DNA from: Bacteroidales bacterium
GTDB lineage: Bacteria > Bacteroidota > Bacteroidia > Bacteroidales > JAAUTT01
Length of the DNA: 61,418 nucleotides
Direction of reading: 5' to 3'
NCBI GenBank assembly: GCA_025361285.1
Contig: JANYAP010000019.1
Location: 1-61,418 of the forward strand
A model generated the notes under the pieces. The model was not told the origin of the DNA. It searched no databases and saw only the letters and a list, made by a program, of their open reading frames with translations. The position numbers were made by a program, and so were the translations under genes. The first letter of the stretch is position 1. Each line of letters starts with the position of its first letter. Below are positions 1-10,899 of the stretch, in pieces.

Positions 1-136
1 TGGCTTTTTTAAATCATTCCAAGGAGCAGTATCGTATGCAACCATTCGATCGGTAATTGATACGGCTATTAAGAACAGCCAAAACCCACTCGAAATTATC
101 AAACTTATTGCCCAGTGCGAAGTGGCTACTGAATAG
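1..136 (+). CDS. C-terminal fragment of a CDS truncated by the window edge; possibly an IS66-like transposase tail
   Basis: Frame starting at base 2 reads GFFKSFQGAVSYATIRSVIDTAIKNSQNPLEIIKLIAQCEVATE*, stop TAG 134-136. The transposase assignment is by resemblance only. Confidence 0.35.
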   Translation, partial: GFFKSFQGAVSYATIRSVIDTAIKNSQNPLEIIKLIAQCEVATE

Positions 137-154
137 TTACAAAATTTTATCAAT

Positions 155-193
155 AACGCAGTAGGAGCTTATTTAATACATATTACTAACTAA
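155..193. repeat. Copy A of an imperfect direct repeat flanking the GH27 gene (second copy 1880-1918)
   Basis: aacgcagtaggagcttatttaatacatattactaactaa vs aacgcagtaggagcctatttaataaatattactaagtaa, 36/39 identical. Confidence 0.75.
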
Positions 194-205
194 ATTTTTA
201 TAAAA

Positions 206-1741
206 ATGAAAAATGTTCTATTAAGTTGTGCTTTGTTGTTCGTGTTTTTTAGTTGTAACGATCTATCGGAAAATAAAATTGGTTCGCCAATTATAAACCC
301 ACCTTCGGTTACCGGAAATTACCCTAACACACCATTTTTGTTTGCAATACCAACACAGGGTGAACGCCCAATAACATGGTCGGCCGAAGGTTTACCCGAC
401 GGACTTACTCTCGACGCAAACACCGGTTTTATTACCGGAATTGTGGTTAAGGAAGGCGAACACATTGTTAAATTAAAGGCAGTCAATAATATAGGCACAT
501 TCGAAAGCACCCTAACAATTAAAATTGGTAATTTGTTAGCGCTTACACCACCAATGGGCTGGAATAGTTGGAATACTTTTACCGATCAAATTTCCGATTC
601 GTTAGTTCGGCAAATTGCTGACAGCATGGTAACTACTGGAATGCGCGACCTTGGTTATCAGTACATTAATATCGACGACTTTTGGCAATTGGCAGAGCGA
701 GATAAGAATGGTAAAATACAGGTGAACAAACAAAAGTTTCCAAACGGTATTAAAGCCGTTGCCGATTATGTACATTCAAAAGGGTTAAAGCTTGGTGTAT
801 ATTCCGATGCTGCCGAACTTACCTGTGGTGGCGTTGCCGGCAGCTATGGTTACGAGGTGTCTGATGCAAACGATTTTGCATCATGGGGGGTCGATCTTCT
901 TAAATACGACTATTGTTATGCTCCTTCACCCCGAGACACAGCTATAGATAGATATTCGCGAATGGCAAAAGCTCTTCGGAATACAAACCGATCAATTGTA
1001 TTTAGCGTTTGCGAATGGGGCGGAAGGCGTGTAGAACTAGATGGTAAAATTTTTGTAGATACTGATAATAAAGATACCCGTAAACCTCAGGAGTGGGCTG
1101 CGCAAATTGGAGGTAACTATTGGCGAACTACGTGCGATATTCGAAATATTTGGAATGCTGATAAATATAGTATTGGCATTAACAGTATTATGCAAATTCT
1201 CGATTTAAACGCGCCACTTGCCGAATATGCAGGGCCAGGTCATTGGAACGATCCCGATATTTTGGTGGTTGGTGTGTTGCCTATTGCCAGTTCTCCGGTT
1301 TTCCCGAAAGGCTTTAAGGGGTGTACCGATGTCGAATATCGTTCGCACATGAGTTTGTGGTGTTTAATGACAGCACCATTGTTGGCAGGTAACGATATTC
1401 GTAATATGTTAAAACCTACCAGAGATATTTTATTGAACCCCGAAATAATTGCTATTAACCAGGATGCACTGGGCAAACAAGCTAAAAGAATTCGCGACGA
1501 TGGTATGGAAGAGGTGTTTGCAAAGCCAATGGCCGACGGTTCATGGGCAGTAGGTTTGCTTAACCGAAACGACTCTATCGATAAATCCATTCGTATTTCG
1601 TGGAAAGAAATTGGCATTGAAGGTAAAAAGCAAGTTCGCGATGTATGGGAGCAAAATGTTTTGGGCCAATTTTCCGATTCTTTCGAAACAATAGTAAAAC
1701 CGCATCAGTGCTTTGTGGTTCGAGTTTCCAACACTAAGTAA
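206..1741 (+). CDS. Alpha-galactosidase (GH27-like) lipoprotein with N-terminal putative Ig-like domain
   Basis: Lipobox-like signal (FVFFSCN); LTPPMGWNSWNTF, YINIDDFWQ, LKYDYCY and GHWNDPDILVVG are typical GH27 motifs. Confidence 0.9.
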   Translation: MKNVLLSCALLFVFFSCNDLSENKIGSPIINPPSVTGNYPNTPFLFAIPTQGERPITWSAEGLPDGLTLDANTGFITGIVVKEGEHIVKLKAVNNIGTFESTLTIKIGNLLALTPPMGWNSWNTFTDQISDSLVRQIADSMVTTGMRDLGYQYINIDDFWQLAERDKNGKIQVNKQKFPNGIKAVADYVHSKGLKLGVYSDAAELTCGGVAGSYGYEVSDANDFASWGVDLLKYDYCYAPSPRDTAIDRYSRMAKALRNTNRSIVFSVCEWGGRRVELDGKIFVDTDNKDTRKPQEWAAQIGGNYWRTTCDIRNIWNADKYSIGINSIMQILDLNAPLAEYAGPGHWNDPDILVVGVLPIASSPVFPKGFKGCTDVEYRSHMSLWCLMTAPLLAGNDIRNMLKPTRDILLNPEIIAINQDALGKQAKRIRDDGMEEVFAKPMADGSWAVGLLNRNDSIDKSIRISWKEIGIEGKKQVRDVWEQNVLGQFSDSFETIVKPHQCFVVRVSNTK

Positions 1742-1879
1742 TGTGTAGGAAATAAGTTCCTACAAGGTGCGCAAAAAATTTAATACCGGAACTTACTACA
1801 GTAAGTAAGAACTTAGCGAAGCGTTCACGAACACCATTAAAAACACATGGATTTGTGAGTAATTTAAAATTTTTGCAGC

Positions 1880-1918
1880 AACGCAGTAGGAGCCTATTTA
1901 ATAAATATTACTAAGTAA
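1880..1918. repeat. Copy B of the direct repeat flanking the GH27 gene
   Basis: 36/39 identical to 155-193. Confidence 0.75.
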
Positions 1919-2412
1919 TTTTATGCTGTGTAGATGCTGTGTAAAAGTCGGAAAAATGATTGTAAAAGCAAGTTCGCTTAACTTTAATACATTCATTATT
2001 CTGGCTGTATAATTTTGCTCTTGAGCGTCTTTGCGTGCAAGTATTTTTTTACACATCTTCTATTTAGTTAGTGTTTGCAACAAAACCATCAAACTGTTGA
2101 AGATTAACACAATACGGGTAATAATTTCTTGAATCTTTACCTTCAATTATTTAGCAGCCTTATCTAAAGTGTATATATTGAGTATGTTAACCTATTGTGG
2201 CTAGCTTATTTTATTAAAAAGACCTTAGAGATTTACCGTATACGAAAAAGTAAAATAATAGTCTGGTCTTAAAAGTTACTTTGGATAGAAGTGTTATTCC
2301 AACTATGGTCGCAATATATTAAATATAAAACTGTTATGTACTAAAGTATGCTCTTGAATGACAATAAACCGTCTTTTAGCTGCGGACTCAAATAAGCAAT
2401 CCCAAGATTTTA

Positions 2413-5073
2413 TTGTTTATGGCTAAAAAGTGCTTATTTACTGCGTTAGTACTGGTAATATTTTTGAATGCCAATGCCGAAATTGTAAAAAAATTCAGTT
2501 TTGGCGTTGGCGATTCTATTAAAAAGCAAGGCGATAAAATACCCGTACGAATTTATAATACAGTTCGGCTAACCACAATAAAGCCCCAAATTGATGGAGT
2601 TTTAGACGACGACTGCTGGGAAACAGGTGTATGGGCTGGAGATTTTACTCAATGGATTCCTAACGAAGGTGCTAAACCATCGCAAAAAACTGAGCTTACG
2701 ATACTTTACGACGATAAAAACATTTACGTTGCTATTCGGGCATTCGATAACGAACCTCAAAAAATACACAGGAAAGCTGGCAGAAGAGACGATTTTTTAG
2801 GCGATATGGTAGGTATTGCATTCGACAGTTATCACGATCATCGCACAGGCTTTGAATTTGCCGTTTCGGCCGCCGGTCAGAAAACCGACGTGCTTCTAAC
2901 TAACCCTTCGAATGCCGATATTAATTGGAATGCGGTTTGGACTGGTAAAGCAGCCATGGAAGATTCGGCTTGGACTGTTGAAATGGAAATTCCTTTAAGT
3001 CAGTTGCGATATAGCAATAGTGAGGAACAAATATGGGGGCTTCATTGTTGGCGATGGATAGATAGGCTTCAGGAGGAAAGCGACTGGGAAATTCAAACTT
3101 CTACCGGTCCCGGAATAATCTATTTATTTGGCGAACTACATGGTTTAAGAAATTTTGCTAAAGCTCGAAGAATCGAATTTTTGCCTTACGATTTGCAAAA
3201 GTTTAGCACATTCAAAAAAGAACTCGAAAATCCTTTCCGGTACAACGGGCAATCTAGAATGGGAAATTTTGGGCTCGATGCAAAAATAGGCATATCGAGT
3301 AATTTTACCGTCGATTTGGCTGTAAACCCTGATTTTGGACAGGTAGAAGCCGATCCTTCGGTTATGAACCTTACCGCTTTCGAAACTTACTTCGAAGAAA
3401 AACGACCTTTTTTTCTTGAAGGAAAAAATATTTTCAATTTTAATCTGGGCGATGCTAGTATTTTTTATTCTCGACGAATTGGGCACTCACTTACATTTTC
3501 ACCTACCTTACAGCCCAATGAATACCTGAATATGCCCGATAATTCCACCATTTTAAGCGCAACTAAGTTTAGTGGTAAAACGGCAAAAGGCCTTTCAGTA
3601 GGAGCGATGCAAAGTTTCACCACCAGCGAGCAAGCCGAAGTTAGTTCCGCTGGTATTACAAAACAAATTACGGCCGAGCCGGTTACGAGTTATTTTGTTG
3701 GGCGTGTGCAACAGGATTATAACCAGAGCAATACCGTACTGGGTGGGATATTTACATCTACCAACAGGTTTTTAAACCACTCTCACCTTAATTTTATGAA
3801 CCGCAACGCATATACAGGCGGGCTCGATTTGTTGCATCAATGGAAAGACAAAGAATTTTACGTGAATGCGAAATTAATAGGAAGCTAAATTGAAGGCAAC
3901 GTGAAGGCAATTAATGAGTTGCAAATGTCGCCAGCTCATTATTATCAACGCCCCGATGCATTTCATTTACAATACGATACCACCTTGTCTCACCTCTCGG
4001 GGTTTGGAGGAAAAATAAAAATAGGGAAGGGAAGTAAGGGGCTGTGGCGCTATTCAGCAGAGGTTAGTTTTATTTCTCCAGGGCTCGATTTGAATGATAT
4101 TGGCTATATGCAAATGGCCGATATAATTTCTCAGAATAACAATCTTTCGTACTTTGTTAATAAGCCCGTGTCCATTTTTCGAACCTATTCTATTGGCATT
4201 TATCAAACCAATAAATGGGACTTTTCCATGAGACACAATTCATCGGGAGCAAGCACATACTCGTACTTTGAATTTCTAAACTTGTACTCTTTATATTTTG
4301 GGCTCGATTATACCTCGCATGCATTCGACACTCGCTTGTTACGCGGCGGTTACGGCATGTTAGTTCCTCAAAGCTTGTCGGGAAACATTAATGCTAGAAC
4401 TAACCGATCCCAAAAACTTTTTTTTGAGTTTTATTACAACTTCAATATTGCCAGCAATAATGCTTCGGAATACCATTCGCTTGTTACCAGTATTTCATAT
4501 CGCCCTGTAAATTCGCTTAAACTGGGAATCGATTGTAGCCTTTCCAAAAATAAAGACGAACTTCAATATGTAGATAATAAGGTTGTTGATGACAACAAAA
4601 AATACATTTTGGCTAAAATAAATCAGGAAACCGCTGCACTAACTTTTCGAGTCGATTACCATATTACCCCCGAAGTATCGCTGCAGTATTACGGAAGTCC
4701 CTTTGCATCAGTTGGTAAGTACTCCAATTATAAAAATGTAAATAATCCGAAAGCAAATAATTATAACGATAGATTTACTATTTTAAATCATACAAGTCTG
4801 TTAGGAAATGATTATCAAGTAGATGAAAGCAATGATGGGGTTGTTGATTATACGTTTGCTAATCCCGATTTTAGTTTCTACCAATTTCGTTCAAACTTTG
4901 TATTTCGTTGGGAGTATCGCCTTGGTTCTCAACTATATCTGGTATAGGCTAATAATCGGTCTCAGCATATTAACCCTGGGTTCTACGGAATTTACGATTC
5001 CGCTAGTCAACTTGCGAAAGCATCGGCAAATAACACCTTTCTAATTAAACTAAATTACTGGTTTTCAATTTAA
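2413..5073 (+). pseudogene. DUF5916 / carbohydrate-binding family 9-like outer-membrane protein interrupted by two in-frame stop codons
   Basis: ORFs 2413-3888 and 3901-4947 are in one frame. TAA at 3886-3888 and TAG at 4945-4947, then the same frame continues (ANNRSQHINPGFYGIYDSASQLAKASANNTFLIKLNYWFSI*) to TAA 5071-5073. N-terminus has the CBM9-like PQIDGVLDDDCWETG; middle has FFLEGKNIFNF. Confidence 0.85.
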
Positions 5074-5099
5074 TAACTATCAGATAACTTTCTTTAAAC

Positions 5100-5132
5100 A
5101 ATAACGGCCACTCAAAACGAGTAGCCGTTATT
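5100..5132. terminator. Bidirectional hairpin between convergent genes
   Basis: AATAACGGCCACTC-aaaac-GAGTAGCCGTTATT, 14-bp stem with one mismatch. Confidence 0.7.
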
Positions 5133-5151
5133 TGTATGTTGCTCACGGTAT

Positions 5152-7305
5152 TTATTCTTCTTTTTGTTCTAATTCATAAGCTTTTAGCAGCTCGCTTTGT
5201 ATTTCGCTTGGCACTTGCGAATATTCCGAAAACTTCATTGAATACATTGCCCTACCTTGGGTTAGCGAGCTTAACGAAGTAGAGTATTTATTCATCTCAG
5301 CCAATGGTACTTTTGCCGATATTTTTTCGAAACCTCTTTCGCTTATCATACCTTGCACTATGGCACGCCTGGTTTGTAGGTCGCTCATTACATCGCCCAT
5401 ACGATCGGCTGGCACCAATACATCCACATTATATATAGGCTCCATAATTTTAGGACCTGCGTTCTTAAACGCCTCTCTAAACGCGTTGCGACCTGCTAAA
5501 CGGAACGAAATTTCGTTGGAATCAACAGGGTGCATTTTGCCGTCGTACACATATACCTTTATATCACGAGCATACGATCCTGTAAGTGGACCTTCCTCCA
5601 TTTTTTCCATTATCCCTTTTTGTATGGCAGGCAGAAAACGAGCATCAATGCTACCTCCAACAATACAGTTGTAAAAAACTAACTTTCCACCCCATGGCAT
5701 AGTTTGTTCGTCCTTGTCTCTAAGGCTAAGCTTAATTTCTTTGCCAGCTATTTTAAACATAGTAGGTTCGGGCGCACCTTCTACAAAGGGTTCTATAATG
5801 ATGTGTACTTCACCAAATTGCCCTGCTCCACCCGATTGTTTTTTGTGGCGATAATCGGCAAGTGCCGTTTTGGTAATTGTTTCGCGATATTGTATTTTGG
5901 GGGCAATAAATTCGGTAGGTATCTTATATACATGATCTAAATGCCATTTTACTATATTTAAATGATATTCACCTTGCCCGTGTATTAACGTTTGTTTTAG
6001 TTCCTTCGAGTATTCTAAAATTACTGTCGGATCCTCCATCGAAATCCTGTGCAGCGCTTCTCCTAGCTTTTCTTCGTCGGTTTCGTTAATTGCTTTTATG
6101 GCTGTTCGAAACTTAGGGTTTGGAAAAGGAATTTTACTGAATTTTATTTGCGAACCTGGCACTGTAAGCGTATGGTTACTTTTTGTACCTTTAATTTTTA
6201 CAGTTGCACCTATGTCGCCAGCAACAATTTTCGGTATTTTAATTCTGTTTTTACCAGCAACAGTAAATATTTGCGAAATACGTTCCTTCGACTGCGTTGA
6301 GGCATTTATAATGTCCATACCTTCAACAAATTCGCCCGACATTACTTTGAAGTAATTAATTTCGCCAATGTGCTGTTCTATTGAGGCTTTAAACACAAAA
6401 GCCGATGGCGATGCTTTTATCTCGCATTTTACCTCTGTTCCGTTAGCGTCCATAGGAGCGGGTATTTCTGAAGGGTTAGGAAGCACTCGCGATAAAAATT
6501 CCATCATCCTGCCAACACCATAATTTTTCTTGGCCGAAATACAAACAACAGGAACTACCCCGCTGTTTATCAATCCAATGGTAATACCTTTACGCATTTC
6601 GTCTTCGGTAAGCGAGCCTTTCTCGAAGAATATCTCCATAAGCTTTTCATCGTTCTCGGCAGCCTTTTCAATTAATTCGGCTCGTAGCTCTTCAGCTTTT
6701 TCCTTTTGGTTAGCTGGCACTTCGGTAATATCCACCTTTCCGCCATCCGAATACGAATATTGTTTCATTAATAATATATCAATGAAGGTATTGAATCCAA
6801 CACCTTCATTTACTGGATATTGTATAACTACAATATTTTTACTTATACGTTCTTTTGCACGGTCTATGCAATTTTCGAAATTAGATTTTTCGTGATCTAG
6901 TTGGTTAATTGCCAATACCATACCTCTTTTGGCATTTTCGGCGTGCCGGTTCTGAATTTCAGTTCCAACTTCAACTCCATTCTGGGCGTTTATTACCATT
7001 AAAGTCGTGTCGGTAACAGTAAGAGCCGCAACTACACCGTTGCAGAAATCGTCGGCACCAGGGCAGTCAATGAAATTCAATTTTTTGTCGTTGTATTCGG
7101 CATACATTACCGTTGGAAACACCGAACTTCTGTTTTCGTGTTCAATATCGGAAAAATCCGAAACTGTGTTTTTATTTTCTACTTCCCCTCGCCTGTCTAT
7201 AACTTTTCCTTCGAAAAGCATCGCCTCGGCGAGGGTAGTTTTCCCGGAACCAGAGTTCCCCAAAATCGCAAAATTCTTAATTTGTTCTGTAATGTAAGTT
7301 TTCAT
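5152..7305 (-). CDS. fusA2: Elongation factor G-like protein (EF-G2 type) with degenerate G domain
   Basis: 717 aa; full EF-G domain architecture (HKKQSGGAGQFGEV, RLAGRNAFREAF, RRAIVQGM) but G motifs altered: GNSGSGKT, HENRSSV, DCPGADDF, NQLD. Confidence 0.9.
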   Translation of the reverse strand: MKTYITEQIKNFAILGNSGSGKTTLAEAMLFEGKVIDRRGEVENKNTVSDFSDIEHENRSSVFPTVMYAEYNDKKLNFIDCPGADDFCNGVVAALTVTDTTLMVINAQNGVEVGTEIQNRHAENAKRGMVLAINQLDHEKSNFENCIDRAKERISKNIVVIQYPVNEGVGFNTFIDILLMKQYSYSDGGKVDITEVPANQKEKAEELRAELIEKAAENDEKLMEIFFEKGSLTEDEMRKGITIGLINSGVVPVVCISAKKNYGVGRMMEFLSRVLPNPSEIPAPMDANGTEVKCEIKASPSAFVFKASIEQHIGEINYFKVMSGEFVEGMDIINASTQSKERISQIFTVAGKNRIKIPKIVAGDIGATVKIKGTKSNHTLTVPGSQIKFSKIPFPNPKFRTAIKAINETDEEKLGEALHRISMEDPTVILEYSKELKQTLIHGQGEYHLNIVKWHLDHVYKIPTEFIAPKIQYRETITKTALADYRHKKQSGGAGQFGEVHIIIEPFVEGAPEPTMFKIAGKEIKLSLRDKDEQTMPWGGKLVFYNCIVGGSIDARFLPAIQKGIMEKMEEGPLTGSYARDIKVYVYDGKMHPVDSNEISFRLAGRNAFREAFKNAGPKIMEPIYNVDVLVPADRMGDVMSDLQTRRAIVQGMISERGFEKISAKVPLAEMNKYSTSLSSLTQGRAMYSMKFSEYSQVPSEIQSELLKAYELEQKEE

Positions 7306-7363
7306 AAACAGTAAGTTTTAAATTAAGTAATTAATAAATGTAGTTTTTTATTAAGTAGACAAC

Positions 7364-7393
7364 CAAAAGTAGTAATTTTTTTAAAAGATGCAA
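7364..7393 (-). promoter_or_regulatory. Predicted Bacteroidetes-type promoter for the EF-G-like gene
   Basis: On the minus strand TTG-N19-TACTTTTG, matching the TTG / TAnnTTTG consensus, about 60 bp upstream of the start codon. Confidence 0.55.
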
Positions 7394-7731
7394 GACAATT
7401 GTTAAGGCTGTTAGTTACAGAATGGCTTTATGGCTTATCGCTTAAAATGAACTTATTATACATTTAAAATAACTTTTTACTCTATACATTCTTATTTATA
7501 CCTATTATATATAACTTCTTTTATGATTTAAAATGAAGCTATTCAACAACAAAAAATCAATGGTTTACTAAAAAATCGAACAAATTGTTGGTAGCACACG
7601 CACAAAAATATTTCACATTCATTTTAATTGTATTAACTTTGTGCGCTTTTATAAAAAACACCTGTGTAACTATTACCGAATACTTTCACAGTATATGTTC
7701 AAAAGAAATCTAATTATTTTTGCAAAACGTG

Positions 7732-7761
7732 TTGTTTTTATGAAAATAAAAAATACCTTTG
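7732..7761 (+). promoter_or_regulatory. Predicted Bacteroidetes-type promoter for the rpsL operon
   Basis: TTG-N19-TACCTTTG, about 47 bp upstream of the rpsL ATG. Confidence 0.6.
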
Positions 7762-7807
7762 CGAACCAATTTTTAAAAGAGTTTAAAATTAAACAGATAT
7801 CGTCTTT

Positions 7808-8212
7808 ATGCCTACAATTCAACAGTTAGTAAGGAAAGGAAGGACCAAACTTATCGATAAGAGCAAGGCTCCAGCATTGGATTCCTGTCCTCAAAGGCGT
7901 GGAGTATGTGTGCGTGTGTACACCACTACTCCTAAGAAACCAAACTCGGCCATGCGTAAAGTGGCTAGGGTTCGTCTCACAAACGGAAAAGAAGTAAATG
8001 CTTATATCCCTGGCGAAGGTCACAACCTTCAGGAACACTCCATTGTATTAATTCGTGGAGGTAGGGTTAAGGATCTTCCTGGTGTGCGTTACCACTTAAT
8101 TCGTGGAGCTCTCGATGCCTCTGGCGTTGATGGTAGAAAACGTAGCCGTTCCAAATACGGAGCCAAAAGGCCTAAACCAGGTACAGTAGCAGCAACAACA
8201 AAAAAGAAATAA
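7808..8212 (+). CDS. rpsL: 30S ribosomal protein S12
   Basis: [11 protein letters not shown]...[25 protein letters not shown]. Confidence 0.99.
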   Translation: MPTIQQLVRKGRTKLIDKSKAPALDSCPQRRGVCVRVYTTTPKKPNSAMRKVARVRLTNGKEVNAYIPGEGHNLQEHSIVLIRGGRVKDLPGVRYHLIRGALDASGVDGRKRSRSKYGAKRPKPGTVAATTKKK

Positions 8213-8232
8213 TTATAAAAGGGTAACAAACC

Positions 8233-8709
8233 ATGCGTAAAGCTAAACCAAAAAAAAGAATCATATTGCCTGATCCTAAATTTAGTGATGTTCAGGTAAC
8301 AAGGTTTGTAAATAACCTGATGTATTCAGGTAAAAAAAGCGTAGCATACGGAGTTTTCTACGAAGCAATGTCTATCGTTCAAAACCGTTTGAAAGACACT
8401 GATAAAACACCTCTCGAAGTTTGGAGAAAAGCCTTGGAAAACATAACTCCAATGGTTGAAGTGAAAAGCCGCCGCGTTGGTGGTGCTACATTTCAGGTCC
8501 CTATCGAGGTTCGTGCCGATCGTAAGGTTTCGCTTAGTATGAAAAACCTTATTCTATATTCTCGCAAACGTAGCGGAAAATCGATGAGCGAAAAACTCGC
8601 CGCCGAAATCTTAGCTGCATTCAATGAAGAAGGCGGAGCATATAAAAGAAAAGAAGACATGCATAAAATGGCTGAAGCCAATAAGGCATTTGCTCATTTC
8701 AGGTTTTAA
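8233..8709 (+). CDS. rpsG: 30S ribosomal protein S7
   Basis: Full-length S7 (MRKAKPKKR...NKAFAHFRF), syntenic. Confidence 0.99.
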   Translation: MRKAKPKKRIILPDPKFSDVQVTRFVNNLMYSGKKSVAYGVFYEAMSIVQNRLKDTDKTPLEVWRKALENITPMVEVKSRRVGGATFQVPIEVRADRKVSLSMKNLILYSRKRSGKSMSEKLAAEILAAFNEEGGAYKRKEDMHKMAEANKAFAHFRF

Positions 8710-8774
8710 TTTGTTGTAAGAAGAAAAGTAAGTAGTTTAGTAAGTAGTTTGATTGTATAGTAGATAGATTAATA

Positions 8775-10883
8775 ATGAGCAAGGATTTAAGTAGACAAAG
8801 GAATATAGGCATTATGGCCCATATCGATGCAGGTAAAACTACCACATCGGAACGTATTCTTTTTTATACAGGCATAAATTATAAGATTGGCGAAGTGCAC
8901 GATGGTACTGCTACTATGGACTGGATGGTTCAAGAGCAGGAGCGAGGTATAACAATAACTTCCGCAGCCACTACCGCATTTTGGAAATATCGCAACGAAG
9001 AGTATAAAATTAATATCATCGACACTCCAGGTCACGTCGATTTTACTGTAGAGGTAGAACGTTCGTTACGTGTACTTGATGGCGCAGTTGCACTTTTTTG
9101 TGCAGTAGGTGGTGTTGAACCTCAAAGCGAAACAGTATGGCGTCAGGCTAACAAATATGGCGTTCCACGCTTAGGTTTTGTAAATAAAATGGATCGCTCA
9201 GGCGCCGATTTCTATGGCGTTGTTGGCGAAATTCGCGAAAAATTAGGTTGTAACCCAGTACCACTTCAAATACCAATTGGTGCCGAAGAAAAATTCATCG
9301 GTGTAGTCGATTTAATCGAGTTTAAATCAATTGTTTGGACTGAAGATGCTAAACTTGGCTCCACATTTGTTATAGGCGAAGTGCCTGCAAATATGGTAGA
9401 AGAAGCAACCGAATGGCGCAATAAAATGATTGAAGCCGTTGCTGAAACCGACGATACATTATTAGAGAAATTTCTCGAAGACCCAAATTCCATATCTATC
9501 GAGCAAATTCGCGAAGCCGTTCGCAAAGCCACTATTAGCATGATTATTGTGCCTATAATGTGTGGATCGGCCTTCAAAAATAAAGGCGTACAAAGTCTAC
9601 TCGATGCAGTATGTTCTTATTTAGCTAGCCCGCTCGATAAAGGTCAAATTGAAGGCACAAACCCAAATACCGACGAGGTTGTTATTCGTCAACCCGACGA
9701 AAAGGAACCAGTTACAGCTTTAGCATTCAAAATAGCAACCGATCCTTATGTTGGTCGTTTAGCTTTCCTACGCATATATTCAGGGAAACTTGATGCTGGT
9801 ACTTACCTAATGAATTCACGCACAGGTAAAAAGGAACGCATTTCCCGCTTATTCCAAATGCACGCTAATAAACAGAACCCAATTGATAGTTGTGGCGCTG
9901 GCGATATCTGTGCAGTTGTGGGTATCAAAGAATTACGTACAGGCGATACTTTTTGCGATGTCGATCATCCTATAATTCTTGAGGCAATGACATTCCCACT
10001 ACCAGTAATTGGTGTGGCAGTTGAGCCTAAAACACAAGCCGATGTCGATAAACTAGGTATGGCCCTTGGTAAACTTTCCGAAGAAGATCCTACATTCCAA
10101 GTTAAAACCGATCCCGATAGCGGACAGGTTGTTATTAGCGGTATGGGCGAACTTCACCTCGAAATAATTGTTGACCGTTTACGTCGCGAATTTAAGGTTG
10201 AATGTAACCAAGGCGCACCGCAAGTAGCATATAAAGAAGCAATTACAGGAACTGTTGAACATCGCGAGGTTTTCAAAAAACAATCGGGTGGTAGAGGTAA
10301 GTTTGCCGATATAGTAGTTCGCATTTCTCCGGCCGATGCTGGTGTTACTGGTTTGCAATTTATCGATTTAGTTAAAGGTGGTAATGTACCACGCGAATAT
10401 ATACCAGCTGTTGAGAAAGGTTTCAAAGAAGCTCTTCAAAATGGTGTACTTGCCGGATATCATGTCGATAGCTTAAAGGTTGAATTACTCGATGGTTCTT
10501 ACCACGCAGTCGATTCCGATGCTCTATCGTTCGAAATTTGCGCAAAACAAGCATTCCGCGAAGCTTGCCCAAAAGCGAAACCAATTATTCTCGAACCAAT
10601 TATGGCTGTTGAAGTTGTTACACCCGAAGATTATATGGGCGATGTAATTGGCGACTTTAACAAACGTCGTGGTCAGATTGAAGGCATGGATTCTAAAGCT
10701 GGTTCACGTGTAGTGAAGGCTAAAGTACCTCTTTCAGAACAGTTTGGCTACGTTACAGTATTGCGTACCATTTCATCGGGGCGCGCTACTTCAACAATGG
10801 AATTCTCGCATTACGCACAAGTTACCGATAACCTTGCCAAGGAAGTTATTGCCAAGGCAAAAGGTAAAGCTGAAGTTATTTAA
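8775..10883 (+). CDS. fusA: Elongation factor G (canonical)
   Basis: [35 protein letters not shown] all intact. Confidence 0.99.
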   Translation: MSKDLSRQRNIGIMAHIDAGKTTTSERILFYTGINYKIGEVHDGTATMDWMVQEQERGITITSAATTAFWKYRNEEYKINIIDTPGHVDFTVEVERSLRVLDGAVALFCAVGGVEPQSETVWRQANKYGVPRLGFVNKMDRSGADFYGVVGEIREKLGCNPVPLQIPIGAEEKFIGVVDLIEFKSIVWTEDAKLGSTFVIGEVPANMVEEATEWRNKMIEAVAETDDTLLEKFLEDPNSISIEQIREAVRKATISMIIVPIMCGSAFKNKGVQSLLDAVCSYLASPLDKGQIEGTNPNTDEVVIRQPDEKEPVTALAFKIATDPYVGRLAFLRIYSGKLDAGTYLMNSRTGKKERISRLFQMHANKQNPIDSCGAGDICAVVGIKELRTGDTFCDVDHPIILEAMTFPLPVIGVAVEPKTQADVDKLGMALGKLSEEDPTFQVKTDPDSGQVVISGMGELHLEIIVDRLRREFKVECNQGAPQVAYKEAITGTVEHREVFKKQSGGRGKFADIVVRISPADAGVTGLQFIDLVKGGNVPREYIPAVEKGFKEALQNGVLAGYHVDSLKVELLDGSYHAVDSDALSFEICAKQAFREACPKAKPIILEPIMAVEVVTPEDYMGDVIGDFNKRRGQIEGMDSKAGSRVVKAKVPLSEQFGYVTVLRTISSGRATSTMEFSHYAQVTDNLAKEVIAKAKGKAEVI

Positions 10884-10899
10884 TATAACATATATCACA

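Noticed and set aside
1745-1763. Hairpin GTAGGAA-ataag-TTCCTAC just after the GH27 gene
   Set aside because: Perfect 7-bp stem but no T-tract; left uncalled as a terminator, may be part of the flanking repeat region.
4823-5044. 73-aa ORF at the 3' end of the DUF5916 gene, suggesting a frameshift
   Set aside because: Reading through the TAG in the original frame gives the better family C-terminus, so the defect is a nonsense codon and not a frameshift.
5360-7297. Several plus-strand ORFs (60-121 aa) inside the EF-G-like gene
   Set aside because: Antisense shadows of a strongly supported conserved CDS; no recognisable domain.
7641-7829. 62-aa ORF upstream of and overlapping rpsL
   Set aside because: Spans the predicted rpsL promoter and overlaps the rpsL start out of frame; composition looks like translated AT-rich intergenic DNA.
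10744-10899. 52-codon N-terminal extension of rpsJ in the ORF track
   Set aside because: Overlaps the end of fusA in another frame; the true S10 start [10 protein letters not shown] is at 10900.
10884-10899. No tuf gene between fusA and rpsJ
   Set aside because: In Bacteroidetes tuf is normally located elsewhere, so this is not unusual.
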